Assembly (NCBI GenBank): GCA_024709185.1
Contig: JANJXE010000337.1
Coordinates: 1-10,265, forward strand
From: Paludibacter sp.
GTDB lineage: Bacteria; Bacteroidota; Bacteroidia; Bacteroidales; Paludibacteraceae
Length of the DNA: 10,265 nucleotides
Direction of reading: 5' to 3'
Both the position numbers and the translations under genes were made by a program. Positions 1-7,900 of the stretch are shown one piece after another. The notes beneath the pieces are model-generated. The model had not been told where the DNA came from. It did not search any database and saw nothing but the letters and a program-made list of their open reading frames with translations. Each line of letters begins with the position of its first letter. Positions within the stretch are counted from its first letter, which is position 1.

Positions 1-815
1 ATACGGATATGCTTTTTACAGATGAACTACCGCTCGATAAGGTGGACGCCCTCTTTTTGTGTTCAGCACATGGCGACAGCAAGAAGTTTATAGATGCCAA
101 TGTGATACCTGCATCAATAAAAATTATCGATTTGTCGACCGATTACCGCGAAGCCCGTCCCGACCACGATTTTGTGTACGGCCTTCCGGAGATGAACCGT
201 GAATCCATCCGTACTGCACAGCGGGTAGCCAATCCCGGATGCTTTGCCACGGCTATTCAGTTGGCTGTGTTACCACTGGCCGCAGCAGGACTTTTAAACG
301 ACGAAGTACATGTGAATGCAATTACCGGATCGACTGGTGCAGGAGTGAAGCCCTCGTCGACTTCGCATTTCAGCTGGCGAAACAACAACATCTCCATTTA
401 CAAACCTTTCGAACATCAGCATCTGATGGAAATAGGTCAATCGCTGCGCCAGTTGCAACCAGGATTTTCACAGGCTGTAAACTTCATTCCGGTGCGGGGA
501 AATTTTGCCCGGGGAATTTATGTAACTGCCTATACCCGCTTTGAGGGAAGCCTGGAAGAAGCGCAAAAGCTCTACTCCGATTTCTACGCCACAGCAGCTT
601 TCACCTTTATGGCATCCAAAAATCCGGATATGAAACAAGTGGTGAACACCAACAAAGGCATTGTTTATCTGGAAAAACACGGTGATAAACTGCTTATCGT
701 TTCCATGATTGACAATCTGCTGAAGGGAGCATCGGGACAGGCTGTTCAGAATATGAATCTGATGGTTGGGCTGGATGAGAAAGAAGGACTGAACTTGAAA
801 TCAATCGGGTTTTAA
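1..815 (+). CDS. argC: N-acetyl-gamma-glutamyl-phosphate reductase, 5' truncated by window edge
   Basis: This cytoplasmic enzyme performs the NADPH-dependent reduction of N-acetyl-glutamyl phosphate to the semialdehyde, the third step of arginine synthesis. The frame is open from base 3, so the ATG at 9 is internal. Family length is about 320 residues, so roughly 50 N-terminal residues, including the Rossmann glycine motif, lie outside the window. Visible signatures are SAHGDS, DLSTDYR, the active-site motif NPGCFATA with the nucleophilic Cys codon at 240-242, GSTGAGVKPS, the FEHQH segment carrying the conserved catalytic-region histidine, and the C-terminal KGASGQAVQNMN motif. The stop is TAA at 813-815. 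The next gene, dnaN, is 172 bp downstream with its own promoter-like site, so argC is probably the last gene of an upstream arginine operon. I see no clear terminator after it. Nothing suggests inactivation. Confidence 0.96.
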   Translation, partial: TDMLFTDELPLDKVDALFLCSAHGDSKKFIDANVIPASIKIIDLSTDYREARPDHDFVYGLPEMNRESIRTAQRVANPGCFATAIQLAVLPLAAAGLLNDEVHVNAITGSTGAGVKPSSTSHFSWRNNNISIYKPFEHQHLMEIGQSLRQLQPGFSQAVNFIPVRGNFARGIYVTAYTRFEGSLEEAQKLYSDFYATAAFTFMASKNPDMKQVVNTNKGIVYLEKHGDKLLIVSMIDNLLKGASGQAVQNMNLMVGLDEKEGLNLKSIGF

Positions 816-942
816 CTTACCAAATCCGTTTCATCTGCCAATAATTTATTTTAAGTTTGTAAGATGGAATACTCACAAAAATATATACTCCTGTGTAACG
901 ATTTACTTGACTTGGCCATTTCTTTAAATTAAAAAAAATCAT

Positions 943-950
943 TACATTTG
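943..950 (+). promoter_or_regulatory. Putative dnaN promoter, Bacteroidota -7 element TACATTTG
   Basis: TACATTTG matches the Bacteroidota sigma-ABfr -7 consensus TAnnTTTG exactly. It lies 37 bp before the dnaN ATG, which would give a leader of roughly 30 nt. The -33 region is only weakly matched (T-rich TTTCTTT near 919-925), so the call rests on the -7 box and its placement. The same octamer occurs in reverse before trxA. Confidence 0.6.
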
Positions 951-987
951 CTGTTCTAATCAGTTTAATCAGCTAAACACCATTTAT

Positions 988-2127
988 ATGAAGTTCAAAG
1001 CATCCAGTACGGTATTATTAAGTCACTTACAGGCAATTAGCCGTGTGATTAACAGCAAGAATTCGCTTCCCATCCTCGACAATTTTCTTTTCGACCTGAA
1101 GGGCGATCTCCTGACGATGACAGCATCGGACACCGAGACCACGCTGATTACCTCGATGGAAGTTGAGAACGTGGAAGGAAAAGGCAAAGTAGCAGTCGCA
1201 TCGCGTTTATTGCTCGATACGCTGCGCGAATTTTCGGAACAGCCCCTGAATTTCGAGATCAATGATTCGAACCTGGCGATGGTAATTTCGTCGGCCAACG
1301 GGACATATAACTTTATTGGTATGAATGGCGATGAATATCCCCGTCTGCCCGAACTTCACGAAGATGCTCACAAGATGGTGGTACCTGTCGATACCCTTTC
1401 AGCAGGCATTTCGCGTACGATTTTCTGTACAGCCGACGATGAGCTTCGTCCGGTGATGAATGGTATTTACTTCGATATTACTCCCGACAACCTGACGATG
1501 GTGGCTACCGATGCACACAAGCTTGTTCGCTACACCACCCGCCATAGTGCTGTCACTCTAAAAGAAGATGAAGACCGTACCAGTTTTATTCTTCCCAAAA
1601 AACCGGCAACGATGTTGAAGAACATCCTGCCAAAGGAAAGCGGTGATGTGGAAGTAAAATTCGATGCGAAAAATGCCTATTTTAAACTTTCGAATTATAC
1701 GATGATTTGTCGTCAGGTGGAAGGTCGTTATCCGAACTACAATGGTGTTATTCCAAAATCAAATCCGTATAAGGTGATCGTCGACAGGGTAAGTCTGTTA
1801 AATGCCCTTAAACGCGTTTCGGTATTTTCCAACCAGGCAAGTAATCTTATTAAACTCGACATTCGCGATAATCAGATTCATATTTCGGCACAGGACATCG
1901 ACTTTTCGATTTCGGCTGAAGAAACCATCAGCTGCCAGTATGCCGATGAGGCTATTCGCATCGGTTTCAAATCGGCTTTCCTGATTGAAATTATTGGAAA
2001 TATCAGTTCGTCGGATGTGATTCTGGAACTTACCGATCCATCGCGAGCAGGTATTATTCTTCCTTTTGAAAACGAAGAAAATGAAGAAGTGCTGATGCTG
2101 CTGATGCCAATGCTCTTAAATGATTGA
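988..2127 (+). CDS. dnaN: DNA polymerase III sliding clamp (beta subunit)
   Basis: The beta clamp is a ring-shaped homodimer that encircles DNA. It tethers the replicative polymerase and serves as docking site for DnaE, repair polymerases, MutS/MutL and others. The 379-residue length is near the roughly 370 usual for the family and fits three clamp-fold domains (about 1-120, 125-250 and 253-379). Recognisable segments include the N-terminal run with NSLPILDNF, IGMNGDEYPRLP, TDAHKLVRY, VEGRYPNYNGVIP, and the C-terminal LLMPMLL that resembles the VMPM(R)L end forming part of the peptide-binding cleft. ATG 988 has an A/T-rich leader and no Shine-Dalgarno. A promoter-like TACATTTG lies upstream and a terminator-like hairpin starts 22 nt after the stop. 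DnaE in this window carries a matching clamp-binding peptide. The gene appears intact, and the identification is very secure. Confidence 0.98.
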   Translation: MKFKASSTVLLSHLQAISRVINSKNSLPILDNFLFDLKGDLLTMTASDTETTLITSMEVENVEGKGKVAVASRLLLDTLREFSEQPLNFEINDSNLAMVISSANGTYNFIGMNGDEYPRLPELHEDAHKMVVPVDTLSAGISRTIFCTADDELRPVMNGIYFDITPDNLTMVATDAHKLVRYTTRHSAVTLKEDEDRTSFILPKKPATMLKNILPKESGDVEVKFDAKNAYFKLSNYTMICRQVEGRYPNYNGVIPKSNPYKVIVDRVSLLNALKRVSVFSNQASNLIKLDIRDNQIHISAQDIDFSISAEETISCQYADEAIRIGFKSAFLIEIIGNISSSDVILELTDPSRAGIILPFENEENEEVLMLLMPMLLND

Positions 2128-2149
2128 TATTCAAACAATCTAAAATCGG

Positions 2150-2191
2150 CGAGCAGAGAAATGTTCCGGCATTTTTCTGCTCGTGGTTTTT
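2150..2191 (+). terminator. Intrinsic terminator-like hairpin after dnaN
   Basis: The arms CGAGCAGAGAAATG (2150-2163) and CATTTTTCTGCTCG (2170-2183) pair over 14 bp, with a single G-U pair, around the 6-nt loop TTCCGG. The hairpin is followed by GTGG-free spacing of only three bases and then five Ts at 2187-2191. This is a good rho-independent terminator shape. It ends only 12 nt before the exonuclease ATG, leaving no obvious room for a separate promoter. It may therefore act as a partial terminator or attenuator between dnaN and the downstream genes rather than a full stop. Confidence 0.75.
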
Positions 2192-2203
2192 AAATATTAC
2201 CCT

Positions 2204-2971
2204 ATGAAGCTGAATTTAAAGAATCCCATTGTTTTCTTCGACCTGGAAACCACAGGCACCAACATCGTCACCGATCGTATTGTTCAAATCGCCTATCACA
2301 AAGTTTCGCCCAACGGACGTGAAGAAACAAAGAATTTGTTGATAAATCCCGAACGGCCTATTCCTGCAGAAGCAACAGCGGTGCATAAAATTACCGATGC
2401 CGATGTGGCCAATGCGCCCACATTTAAAATGGTGGCCAAAGAAATTGTGCGCGATATTGAAGGATGCGATTTAGCAGGATACAATTCGAACCGCTTTGAC
2501 ATTCCGTTGCTGGCCGAGGAATTGCTGCGTTCCGGTGTGGATGTGGATTTGTCGAAACGCAAGTTTGTGGATGTTCAGGTTATTTTTCACAAGATGGAAG
2601 CGCGTACCCTTGCAGCGGCCTATAAGTTTTTCTGCAACAAAGACCTGGAGGGCGCTCACGATGCTGAAGCCGACACGATTGCGACCTACGAAGTTTTGCA
2701 GGCTCAGCTCGACCGTTATCCCGATTTGAAAAATGATATTGACTTCCTGGCGAAATTTACGATGCAAAACGACAATGTGGATTTTGCCGGAAAGATTGTA
2801 TACAATAGCAAAGGCGAAGAAGTATTCAACTTTGGGAAATACAAGGGACAACGGGTTGTGGACGTATTAAAAACCGATCCGGGATACTATGGGTGGATGT
2901 TGAGTGGCGATTTTTCGCTGCATACGAAGAAAGTAATGACAAATATCAAGCTGAGAAGCTTCAATCAGTAA
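2204..2971 (+). CDS. DnaQ-family 3'-5' exonuclease with C-terminal DUF3820-like domain
   Basis: A predicted metal-dependent DNA exonuclease of the DEDDh class, the family of the Pol III epsilon proofreading subunit and of exonuclease X. In the 255-residue product, Exo I is FDLETTG with D13 and E15, Exo II is AGYNSNRFDIPLL with D99, and Exo III is HDAEAD with H152 and D157, so all catalytic residues are present. The C-terminal part (about 205-240, FNFGKYKGQRVVDVL then DPGYYGWML) resembles the small DUF3820 domain seen in many such Bacteroidota proteins; its role is unclear to me. The start at ATG 2204 is preferred: an in-frame GTG at 2183 lies inside the terminator stem. The position right after dnaN suggests a replication or repair role, but whether this is the true proofreading subunit of DnaE or a repair nuclease cannot be decided from sequence. 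Confidence 0.93.
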   Translation: MKLNLKNPIVFFDLETTGTNIVTDRIVQIAYHKVSPNGREETKNLLINPERPIPAEATAVHKITDADVANAPTFKMVAKEIVRDIEGCDLAGYNSNRFDIPLLAEELLRSGVDVDLSKRKFVDVQVIFHKMEARTLAAAYKFFCNKDLEGAHDAEADTIATYEVLQAQLDRYPDLKNDIDFLAKFTMQNDNVDFAGKIVYNSKGEEVFNFGKYKGQRVVDVLKTDPGYYGWMLSGDFSLHTKKVMTNIKLRSFNQ

Positions 2972-3028
2972 GCGATTCACAGTTTATGGCATAGAGATTG
3001 ATGCACTCAGGGGTTATTTTTTCAACAG

Positions 3029-3811
3029 ATGAGGAGAATCACCAGCATATTGATTTTTATTTTTCAGGTAGTTATACTACAGGCCGATCCACAGGAAAGT
3101 GCTGCAGCGCCTCCCCGAACTCCTGAACAGGAAGCAGCGATGCAGACCAGCAAGATGCGTCAGGAGTTGGATTTGAATTCGGAACAGGAGAGGGAAATTT
3201 ACGAGATTAATCTTCGGCATGCGCGGGAGCGACAAACATCGACATCGCGCAGTGAGGCATTGAAACGGGTAAGGAATAAGGAAATTGAATTTCAACGGGT
3301 GCTCACACGTGGTCAGTACAATCGGCTTCAGGAAAAACGCCTCGATTACAGTCCGCAGGGAGTTGAGACCTCCGGTTTCATTCAGCGGCGCACGCAACCG
3401 GTAACCAATCCGCAGCGAATCGAAGGCGGAAGAGTGATATCTTCATCGGAAGAAAGGCAACAAAACGACATCCGCAGGTCAACACCAACCGACCAAAACC
3501 CTCGGTCGGCCTCACCCTCATCGCGCACCACAACGCCGGAAAGCAGACGCACATCACCCATACAATCCGACAGGCCGGAAACAGGAAGAGAAAGCCGCAG
3601 AAGCGTGCCATCTGACGAAATACGTCGAACAGAATCATCGGGAGCACGGCCGGTAGAAACGCCAAGATCAACAGGCAGCCCGGAATCACGTTCTTCGGGC
3701 AGATATGAATCGCGTTCTTCGGGCAGTTCTGAGTCACGATCATCGGGTAGTTCCAGTTCACGATCAACAGGAAGTTCCGAATCCCGTTCTACTTCCAGAC
3801 CCCGCAGGTAA
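3029..3811 (+). CDS. Exported Spy/LTxxQ-like protein with Arg/Ser-rich repetitive tail
   Basis: No firm family name. The 260-residue product starts with a signal-peptide-like segment (MRR, hydrophobic core 4-17, probable cleavage after LQA at residue 19, no lipobox), so it is probably periplasmic. Residues about 33-107 are charged and helical with two degenerate LTxxQ motifs, LNSEQ (49-53) and LTRGQ (92-96), as in Spy/CpxP-like proteins that sense or chaperone misfolded envelope proteins. Residues 115-260 are low-complexity and predicted disordered: 28 Arg, no Lys, many Ser/Thr/Pro, ending in five 8-residue units of the type ESRSSGSS. The gene lies 57 nt after the exonuclease gene and 4 nt before trmN6, suggesting co-transcription. 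The tail could bind acidic envelope polymers or nucleic acid, but that is speculation. The gene is real by its length, signal peptide and fit between neighbours; the function is uncertain. Confidence 0.7.
   Translation: MRRITSILIFIFQVVILQADPQESAAAPPRTPEQEAAMQTSKMRQELDLNSEQEREIYEINLRHARERQTSTSRSEALKRVRNKEIEFQRVLTRGQYNRLQEKRLDYSPQGVETSGFIQRRTQPVTNPQRIEGGRVISSSEERQQNDIRRSTPTDQNPRSASPSSRTTTPESRRTSPIQSDRPETGRESRRSVPSDEIRRTESSGARPVETPRSTGSPESRSSGRYESRSSGSSESRSSGSSSSRSTGSSESRSTSRPRR
3683..3802 (+). repeat. Five tandem 24-bp units in the tail of the exported protein
   Basis: Units start at 3683, 3707, 3731, 3755 and 3779 and keep the coding frame, giving ESRSSGRY, ESRSSGSS, ESRSSGSS, SSRSTGSS and ESRSTSRP. 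The first three are closest (core GAATCACGTTCTTCGGGCAG with a few substitutions) and the last is most diverged. A further degenerate unit (TPRSTGSP) may precede at 3659-3682. The unit length is a multiple of three, so copy-number change would lengthen or shorten the tail without a frameshift. Confidence 0.85.
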
Positions 3812-3815
3812 TCCC

Positions 3816-4529
3816 ATGCCGACCCCCTGGTTTCAATTTAAGCAATTTACGGTGTGGCACGACCAGTGTGCCATGAAAGTGGGCACCGATGGTGTGCTGC
3901 TGGGTGCCTGGGCTACGCCAATCGCTTCTCCCGTAAATATCCTTGATATTGGGACAGGAAGCGGACTGATTGCTCTGATGTTGGCACAACGATTTCCTTT
4001 TGCAAAAATAACTGCCATTGATATCGACGAAAGTGCTTACCGGCAGGCAAATTTCAACTTCAACAACTCACCCTGGAGTGACCGGTTGCAGGTTGTAATG
4101 ACCTCCTTTCAGGAATTTAATACGAATCAATACTTCGATCTCATTGTATCGAATCCTCCTTTTTTTTCTAACTCCCTGAAAGCGCCGGACAAGGCACGCA
4201 ACACCGCTCGTCATAACGATACACTGGAGTTGGAAACACTACTTTCAACGGCACAGAAGCTGGTAACGAAAACGGGAAGCATCGTGTTGATACTTCCCGT
4301 TACGGATCAAGATAAATGTGTGAAGTTGGCGGAGCGTTATCATCTTTTTTGCACTGCTTCCACAGTGGTTTTTCCAAAACAGGGTGCTTCTGCAAGGCGT
4401 GTGTTACTTGCATTTAGTCCGGTGTGTGCTCCCGAAAAAACGAGCGAACTTACCCTCGAAACAGCAGAGCGGGGCATTTACACCCCTGAATTTACTGCTC
4501 TGGTGCGCGATTTCTATCTGAAATTATAA
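3816..4529 (+). CDS. trmN6: tRNA1(Val) (adenine(37)-N6)-methyltransferase
   Basis: A predicted SAM-dependent methyltransferase of the YfiC/TrmN6 family, which in E. coli N6-methylates A37 next to the anticodon of tRNA1(Val). The 237-residue product begins with the family's typical N-terminal block FQFKQF then CAMKVGTDGVLLGAWA. SAM-binding motif I is LDIGTGSG (43-50), and the acidic end of strand 2 is AIDIDE (68-72). The N6-adenine catalytic motif is NPPF (113-116), followed by the family-typical KARNTARH segment. ATG 3816 is chosen because the family homology begins there; earlier in-frame codons read through the repeat tail of the preceding gene. It starts 4 nt after the stop of the exported-protein gene, suggesting translational coupling. 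Its stop TAA overlaps the stop of convergent trxA. Family assignment is strong; the exact tRNA substrate is inferred. Confidence 0.9.
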   Translation: MPTPWFQFKQFTVWHDQCAMKVGTDGVLLGAWATPIASPVNILDIGTGSGLIALMLAQRFPFAKITAIDIDESAYRQANFNFNNSPWSDRLQVVMTSFQEFNTNQYFDLIVSNPPFFSNSLKAPDKARNTARHNDTLELETLLSTAQKLVTKTGSIVLILPVTDQDKCVKLAERYHLFCTASTVVFPKQGASARRVLLAFSPVCAPEKTSELTLETAERGIYTPEFTALVRDFYLKL

Positions 4530-4838
4530 AAGAGACTGAACTTTAGCTTCCAAAACAGATTTAGGAGCTGCTCCTACCTGTTTGTCCACTATTTTTCCAT
4601 CTTTAATGAAAAGAATCGTCGGGATGTTGCGAATTCCGTATTCACTTGGAGTGTCCACATTATCATCGACATTTAGTTTGCCGATTTCTACCTTACCAGC
4701 GTATTCGTTGGCTAGCTCTTCGATGCTTGGACCTACCATGCGGCATGGACCACACCATTCTGCCCAGAAATCGATCACTACAGGTTTACCGCTGCTAATG
4801 ATGCCTTTGATGTTTTCATCTGTAAATTCTTGTGCCAT
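4524..4838 (-). CDS. trxA: Thioredoxin
   Basis: A cytoplasmic dithiol oxidoreductase that reduces protein disulfides (for example in ribonucleotide reductase and peroxiredoxins) and is recycled by thioredoxin reductase. The 104-residue product is full length for a classical thioredoxin. It has the active site WCGPC (28-32, Cys29 and Cys32), the buried Asp in VIDFWAEW (D23), the cis-proline in NIPT (P73) and the C-terminal FIKDGK then VGAAPK. No other cysteines, signal peptide or lipobox are present, so it is not a ResA/TlpA-type exported protein. The gene lies 126 bp downstream of dnaE on the same strand and has its own promoter-like TACATTTG, so it may be transcribed both alone and by read-through. 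Its stop codon shares a 6-bp palindrome with the stop of trmN6. Confidence 0.97.
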   Translation of the reverse strand: MAQEFTDENIKGIISSGKPVVIDFWAEWCGPCRMVGPSIEELANEYAGKVEIGKLNVDDNVDTPSEYGIRNIPTILFIKDGKIVDKQVGAAPKSVLEAKVQSLL

Positions 4839-4884
4839 AACTTATCGTATTAATTTAAAAATTTTCGTTTATGAATTTCGACTG

Positions 4885-4892
4885 CAAATGTA
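4885..4892 (-). promoter_or_regulatory. Putative trxA promoter, -7 element TACATTTG on the - strand
   Basis: On the - strand this reads TACATTTG, an exact TAnnTTTG match and the same octamer as before dnaN. A TTTA at 4912-4915 (read on the - strand), 19 bp upstream, is a near match to the TTTG -33 element. The box is 46 bp before the trxA ATG, giving a leader of about 40 nt. Confidence 0.6.
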
Positions 4893-4898
4893 CACGTT

Positions 4899-4935
4899 TT
4901 TATTCAGTGGTTAAAATAAAATTCCATTGAATAAA
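4899..4935. repeat. Inverted repeat upstream of trxA and downstream of dnaE
   Basis: TTTATTCAGTGG (4899-4910) and CCATTGAATAAA (4924-4935) are inverted copies, 12 bp with one mismatch, separated by a 13-bp A/T spacer. The repeat spans the putative -33 region of the trxA promoter and begins 29 bp past the dnaE stop. It has no T-run after it on the - strand, so it is not a standard terminator. It may be an operator or a 3'-end hairpin of the aroK-dnaE mRNA, or chance in A/T-rich DNA. Confidence 0.5.
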
Positions 4936-4964
4936 TGTATAGTCCTATTGAAACTATCAATCAA

Positions 4965-7900
4965 TCAGTTAATTTGAAAATCGATTTTTCCGTCTTCCTT
5001 GTATTTACGTAGCATCCGATAGAACCGTTTATCCAGTTGAACCCTGTACTGGCGTGCAAAAAGCCGGATTTTATTCTGTGTCAGATTATCGACTACATTG
5101 AAAAAGATGTTAACCGTACCTTTGTTGGTAAGCACCATATCGGTGAAGTCGTTAACAAATTCCTCATCCAGATGATCGAGGGGCATATTCAGGGTCAGCT
5201 GATTCACCAGTTTATCGCGCACATCGTTGAGGATGTCAATTTTCTGGATTTTGAGCTCGTATTCTTTAGTGGCACCCTCTTCAGCTGGTTTAAAATATTT
5301 TCGATCCTGATTTTTTTCCTGCACGGTGGCATTAATCAAAAGATACAAATCCTTCAACATAAACTTACTGAATTCAATGTAGTTGGGGCCGAAAAGTGCA
5401 AATTCGAAGGCTCCTTCGTAATCTTCCAGGGTAAGAATACCATAGGGATTTCCTGCTTTGGAAGTACCGTGGCGAATGGCAGTTACCATACCGCAGATTC
5501 GAAGGCCTTTTCCATACAAAGGTGGAAGATCCTTTAAATCAGTAGTGCGGGTATTGCAGAGGTAGTTAATCTCGAACTCGTAATCGTCGAGCGGATGAGC
5601 CGATAGGTACATGCCGATGTATTCGCGCTCCTTGTTCAGCTTTTCGAGCGGCGACCAGTCGCGGGCAAAGGGAACCTCCGGTTTGGCAATTTCGACGGTG
5701 TCGAGACCTCCAAACAGGGAATTCTGGTTCAGAGCACTATCCATCTGAAATTTATTGCCGTAGCGGATAATGCTGTCGATAACCGGTTCGCCTTTTGAAT
5801 TCTCCACAAAAAACTGTTCCCGCTTAATGTCCTTAAAATTATCGAAAGCACCGGCCAGCACCAGACTTTCGACCGCTTTTTTATTGCAGGCATTCAGGTT
5901 GACACGCTCCACGAAATCGAACAGATTTTTAAATTTTCCGTTATTTTTGCGTTCTTCGATGATAGCCAGCACGGCACCTTCGCCAACGCCTTTAATACCT
6001 CCGAGTCCGAAGCGGATATTACCATCAGCATTAACGGTGAAGTTCAGATCACTTTCGTTCACATCGGGCCCCAGCACGTTCATGCCCAGGTTTTTGCACT
6101 CGTCCATGAATTTACTCACTTCACCAATATCGTCTTTGTTGCGCGTTAAGTTGGCAGCCATAAATTCGGCTGGAAAGTGCGCTTTTAAGTAGGCGGTTTG
6201 GTAGGCAATCCACGAATAGCAGGTAGCGTGAGACTTATTGAAAGCGTATTTGGCAAATTCGGCCCAGTCGGCCCATATTTTTTCGATTTTATCTACCGGA
6301 CCGTAGCCATTCTTTTTACAGCCGTCCATGAATTTCACCTTCAGAGCAGCCATTTTATCGATCAGCTTTTTCCCCATGGCTTTGCGGAGCTCGTCGGACT
6401 GGCCCCGTGTAAAGCCGGCAAGGTCGCGGCTCAGGAGCATGACCTGTTCCTGATATACGGTGATTCCATAGGTTTCCTTCAATCGTTTTTCCATGATGGG
6501 GAAGGGATAATCGATTGCTTCGCGGCCGTGCTTGCGGTTCACAAACTGCGGGATGTACTGCATAGGGCCCGGCCGGTAGAGGGCATTCATGGCGATGAGG
6601 TCCTCGAACTGAGTAGGCTGCAGCTCCTTGAGGTATTTTTGCATCCCGTTGGATTCGAACTGGAACGTACCCACTGTAAGGCCTTTACTGAATAGCTCGT
6701 AGGTTTTCGCATCATCGATGGGGATAGCATCGATATCAATTTCGACGCCTTTCGACTTTTTAATGTTCGAAAGGGCTTCCTTGATGATGGAGAGAGTTTT
6801 CAGTCCCAGGAAATCCATTTTGATGAGTCCGATTTCCTCGATGAGGGAACCTTCGTATTGGGTTACCAGCATTTCCTCGTTGGTTTCCTTATCGACCGCC
6901 GTACTGAGGGGAACGTGGTTGGTAAGGTCGTCGGCACCGATAATTACACCACAGGCATGCACACCGGTTTGGCGCACGGTACCTTCGAGCATTTCGGCAT
7001 AGCGCAGGGTATTTGCCAGGTTGATATCGTAGGAATTGCGGGCAGCCTGGAGTTCGGGCACGTACCTGAGGCAGTTCGCGATGTTCACTTTTGGAGCTTT
7101 ACCACTAGCATCTTCCGGAAATTTATCGGGGATGAGTTTAGTGAGCCGGTCAGCCTCGGCGAGAGGCAGTTTTTGGACGCGGGCCACGTCCTTTATCGAC
7201 GATTTGGTGGCCATGGTACCGTATGTGATGATGTGGGCTACTTTTTCCCTGCCGTATTTTTCGGTCACCCATCGGAGCACCTGTCCGCGGCCATCGTCGT
7301 CGAAGTCGATGTCGATATCGGGCATTGAGATACGGTCGGGGTTTAGGAATCGTTCAAAGAGCAGATCGTATTTCAGGGGGTCGATATCGGTGATGCGCAG
7401 GCAGTACGCGACAACGGAGCCCGCGGCTGAGCCACGGCCGGGACCTACGGAGACGCCCATGCCGCGGGCGGCGGCAATGAAGTCCTGCACAATAAGAAAG
7501 TATCCGGGGAATCCCATCGTTTTCATCACATTGAGCTCAAAATCGATGCGTTCGGCCGTTTCGGAATCCAGCACCTCTCCATAGCGGAAACGGGCGCCCT
7601 GCATGGTTAATTCTCTCAGGTAATCGGCTTCGAGTTTCACACGAAGTACTTTCTCGTAACTTCCCAGGCGATCAAATCCTTCGCCAAATTCCTCACGTAG
7701 CATTGCTTCAGTGAAACGTTCTTTGTACACTGCCTCGGTACCAAACTCTTCCGGGATTGGGAAAACCGGCATCATAGGTGCTGAGTCGATATCGTAAAAC
7801 TCAACCTTGTTGGCTACTTCAAGCGTATTTTCCAATGCTTCGGGAATATCGGCAAATATTTCCCACATCTGGTCGGGCGTTTTGAGATATTCCTGCTTCG

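Noticed and set aside
957..972. Direct repeat TAATCAG (957-963 and 966-972) in the dnaN leader
   Set aside because: Seven bases repeated once in A/T-rich DNA is weak. It could be a regulator half-site pair, but nothing else supports that.
2183..2203. GTG-initiated N-terminal extension of the exonuclease by 7 residues
   Set aside because: The GTG is the end of the 3' arm of the terminator stem, and the extension has no family similarity. ATG 2204 starts just before the conserved first strand.
2972..3028. Possible terminator or promoter between the exonuclease and the exported-protein gene
   Set aside because: There is a run of six Ts near 3015-3021, but only a 4-bp GCAT/ATGC stem before it and no TAnnTTTG box. 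I treat the genes as co-transcribed.
3378..3767. 129-codon open frame on the - strand opposite the Arg/Ser tail
   Set aside because: Its Cys/Pro-rich periodic translation is the complement of the repeats. It has no promoter-like site and no recognisable domain.
3705..3815. ATG-initiated N-terminal extension of trmN6
   Set aside because: It is an out-of-frame reading of the repeat tail of the preceding gene. The family's N-terminus begins at ATG 3816.
4939..4962. Short hairpins just after the dnaE stop (ATAGT/ACTAT and ATTGA/TCAAT)
   Set aside because: The stems are 5 bp, A/T-rich, mutually exclusive and lack a proper T-run, so they are not a credible terminator.
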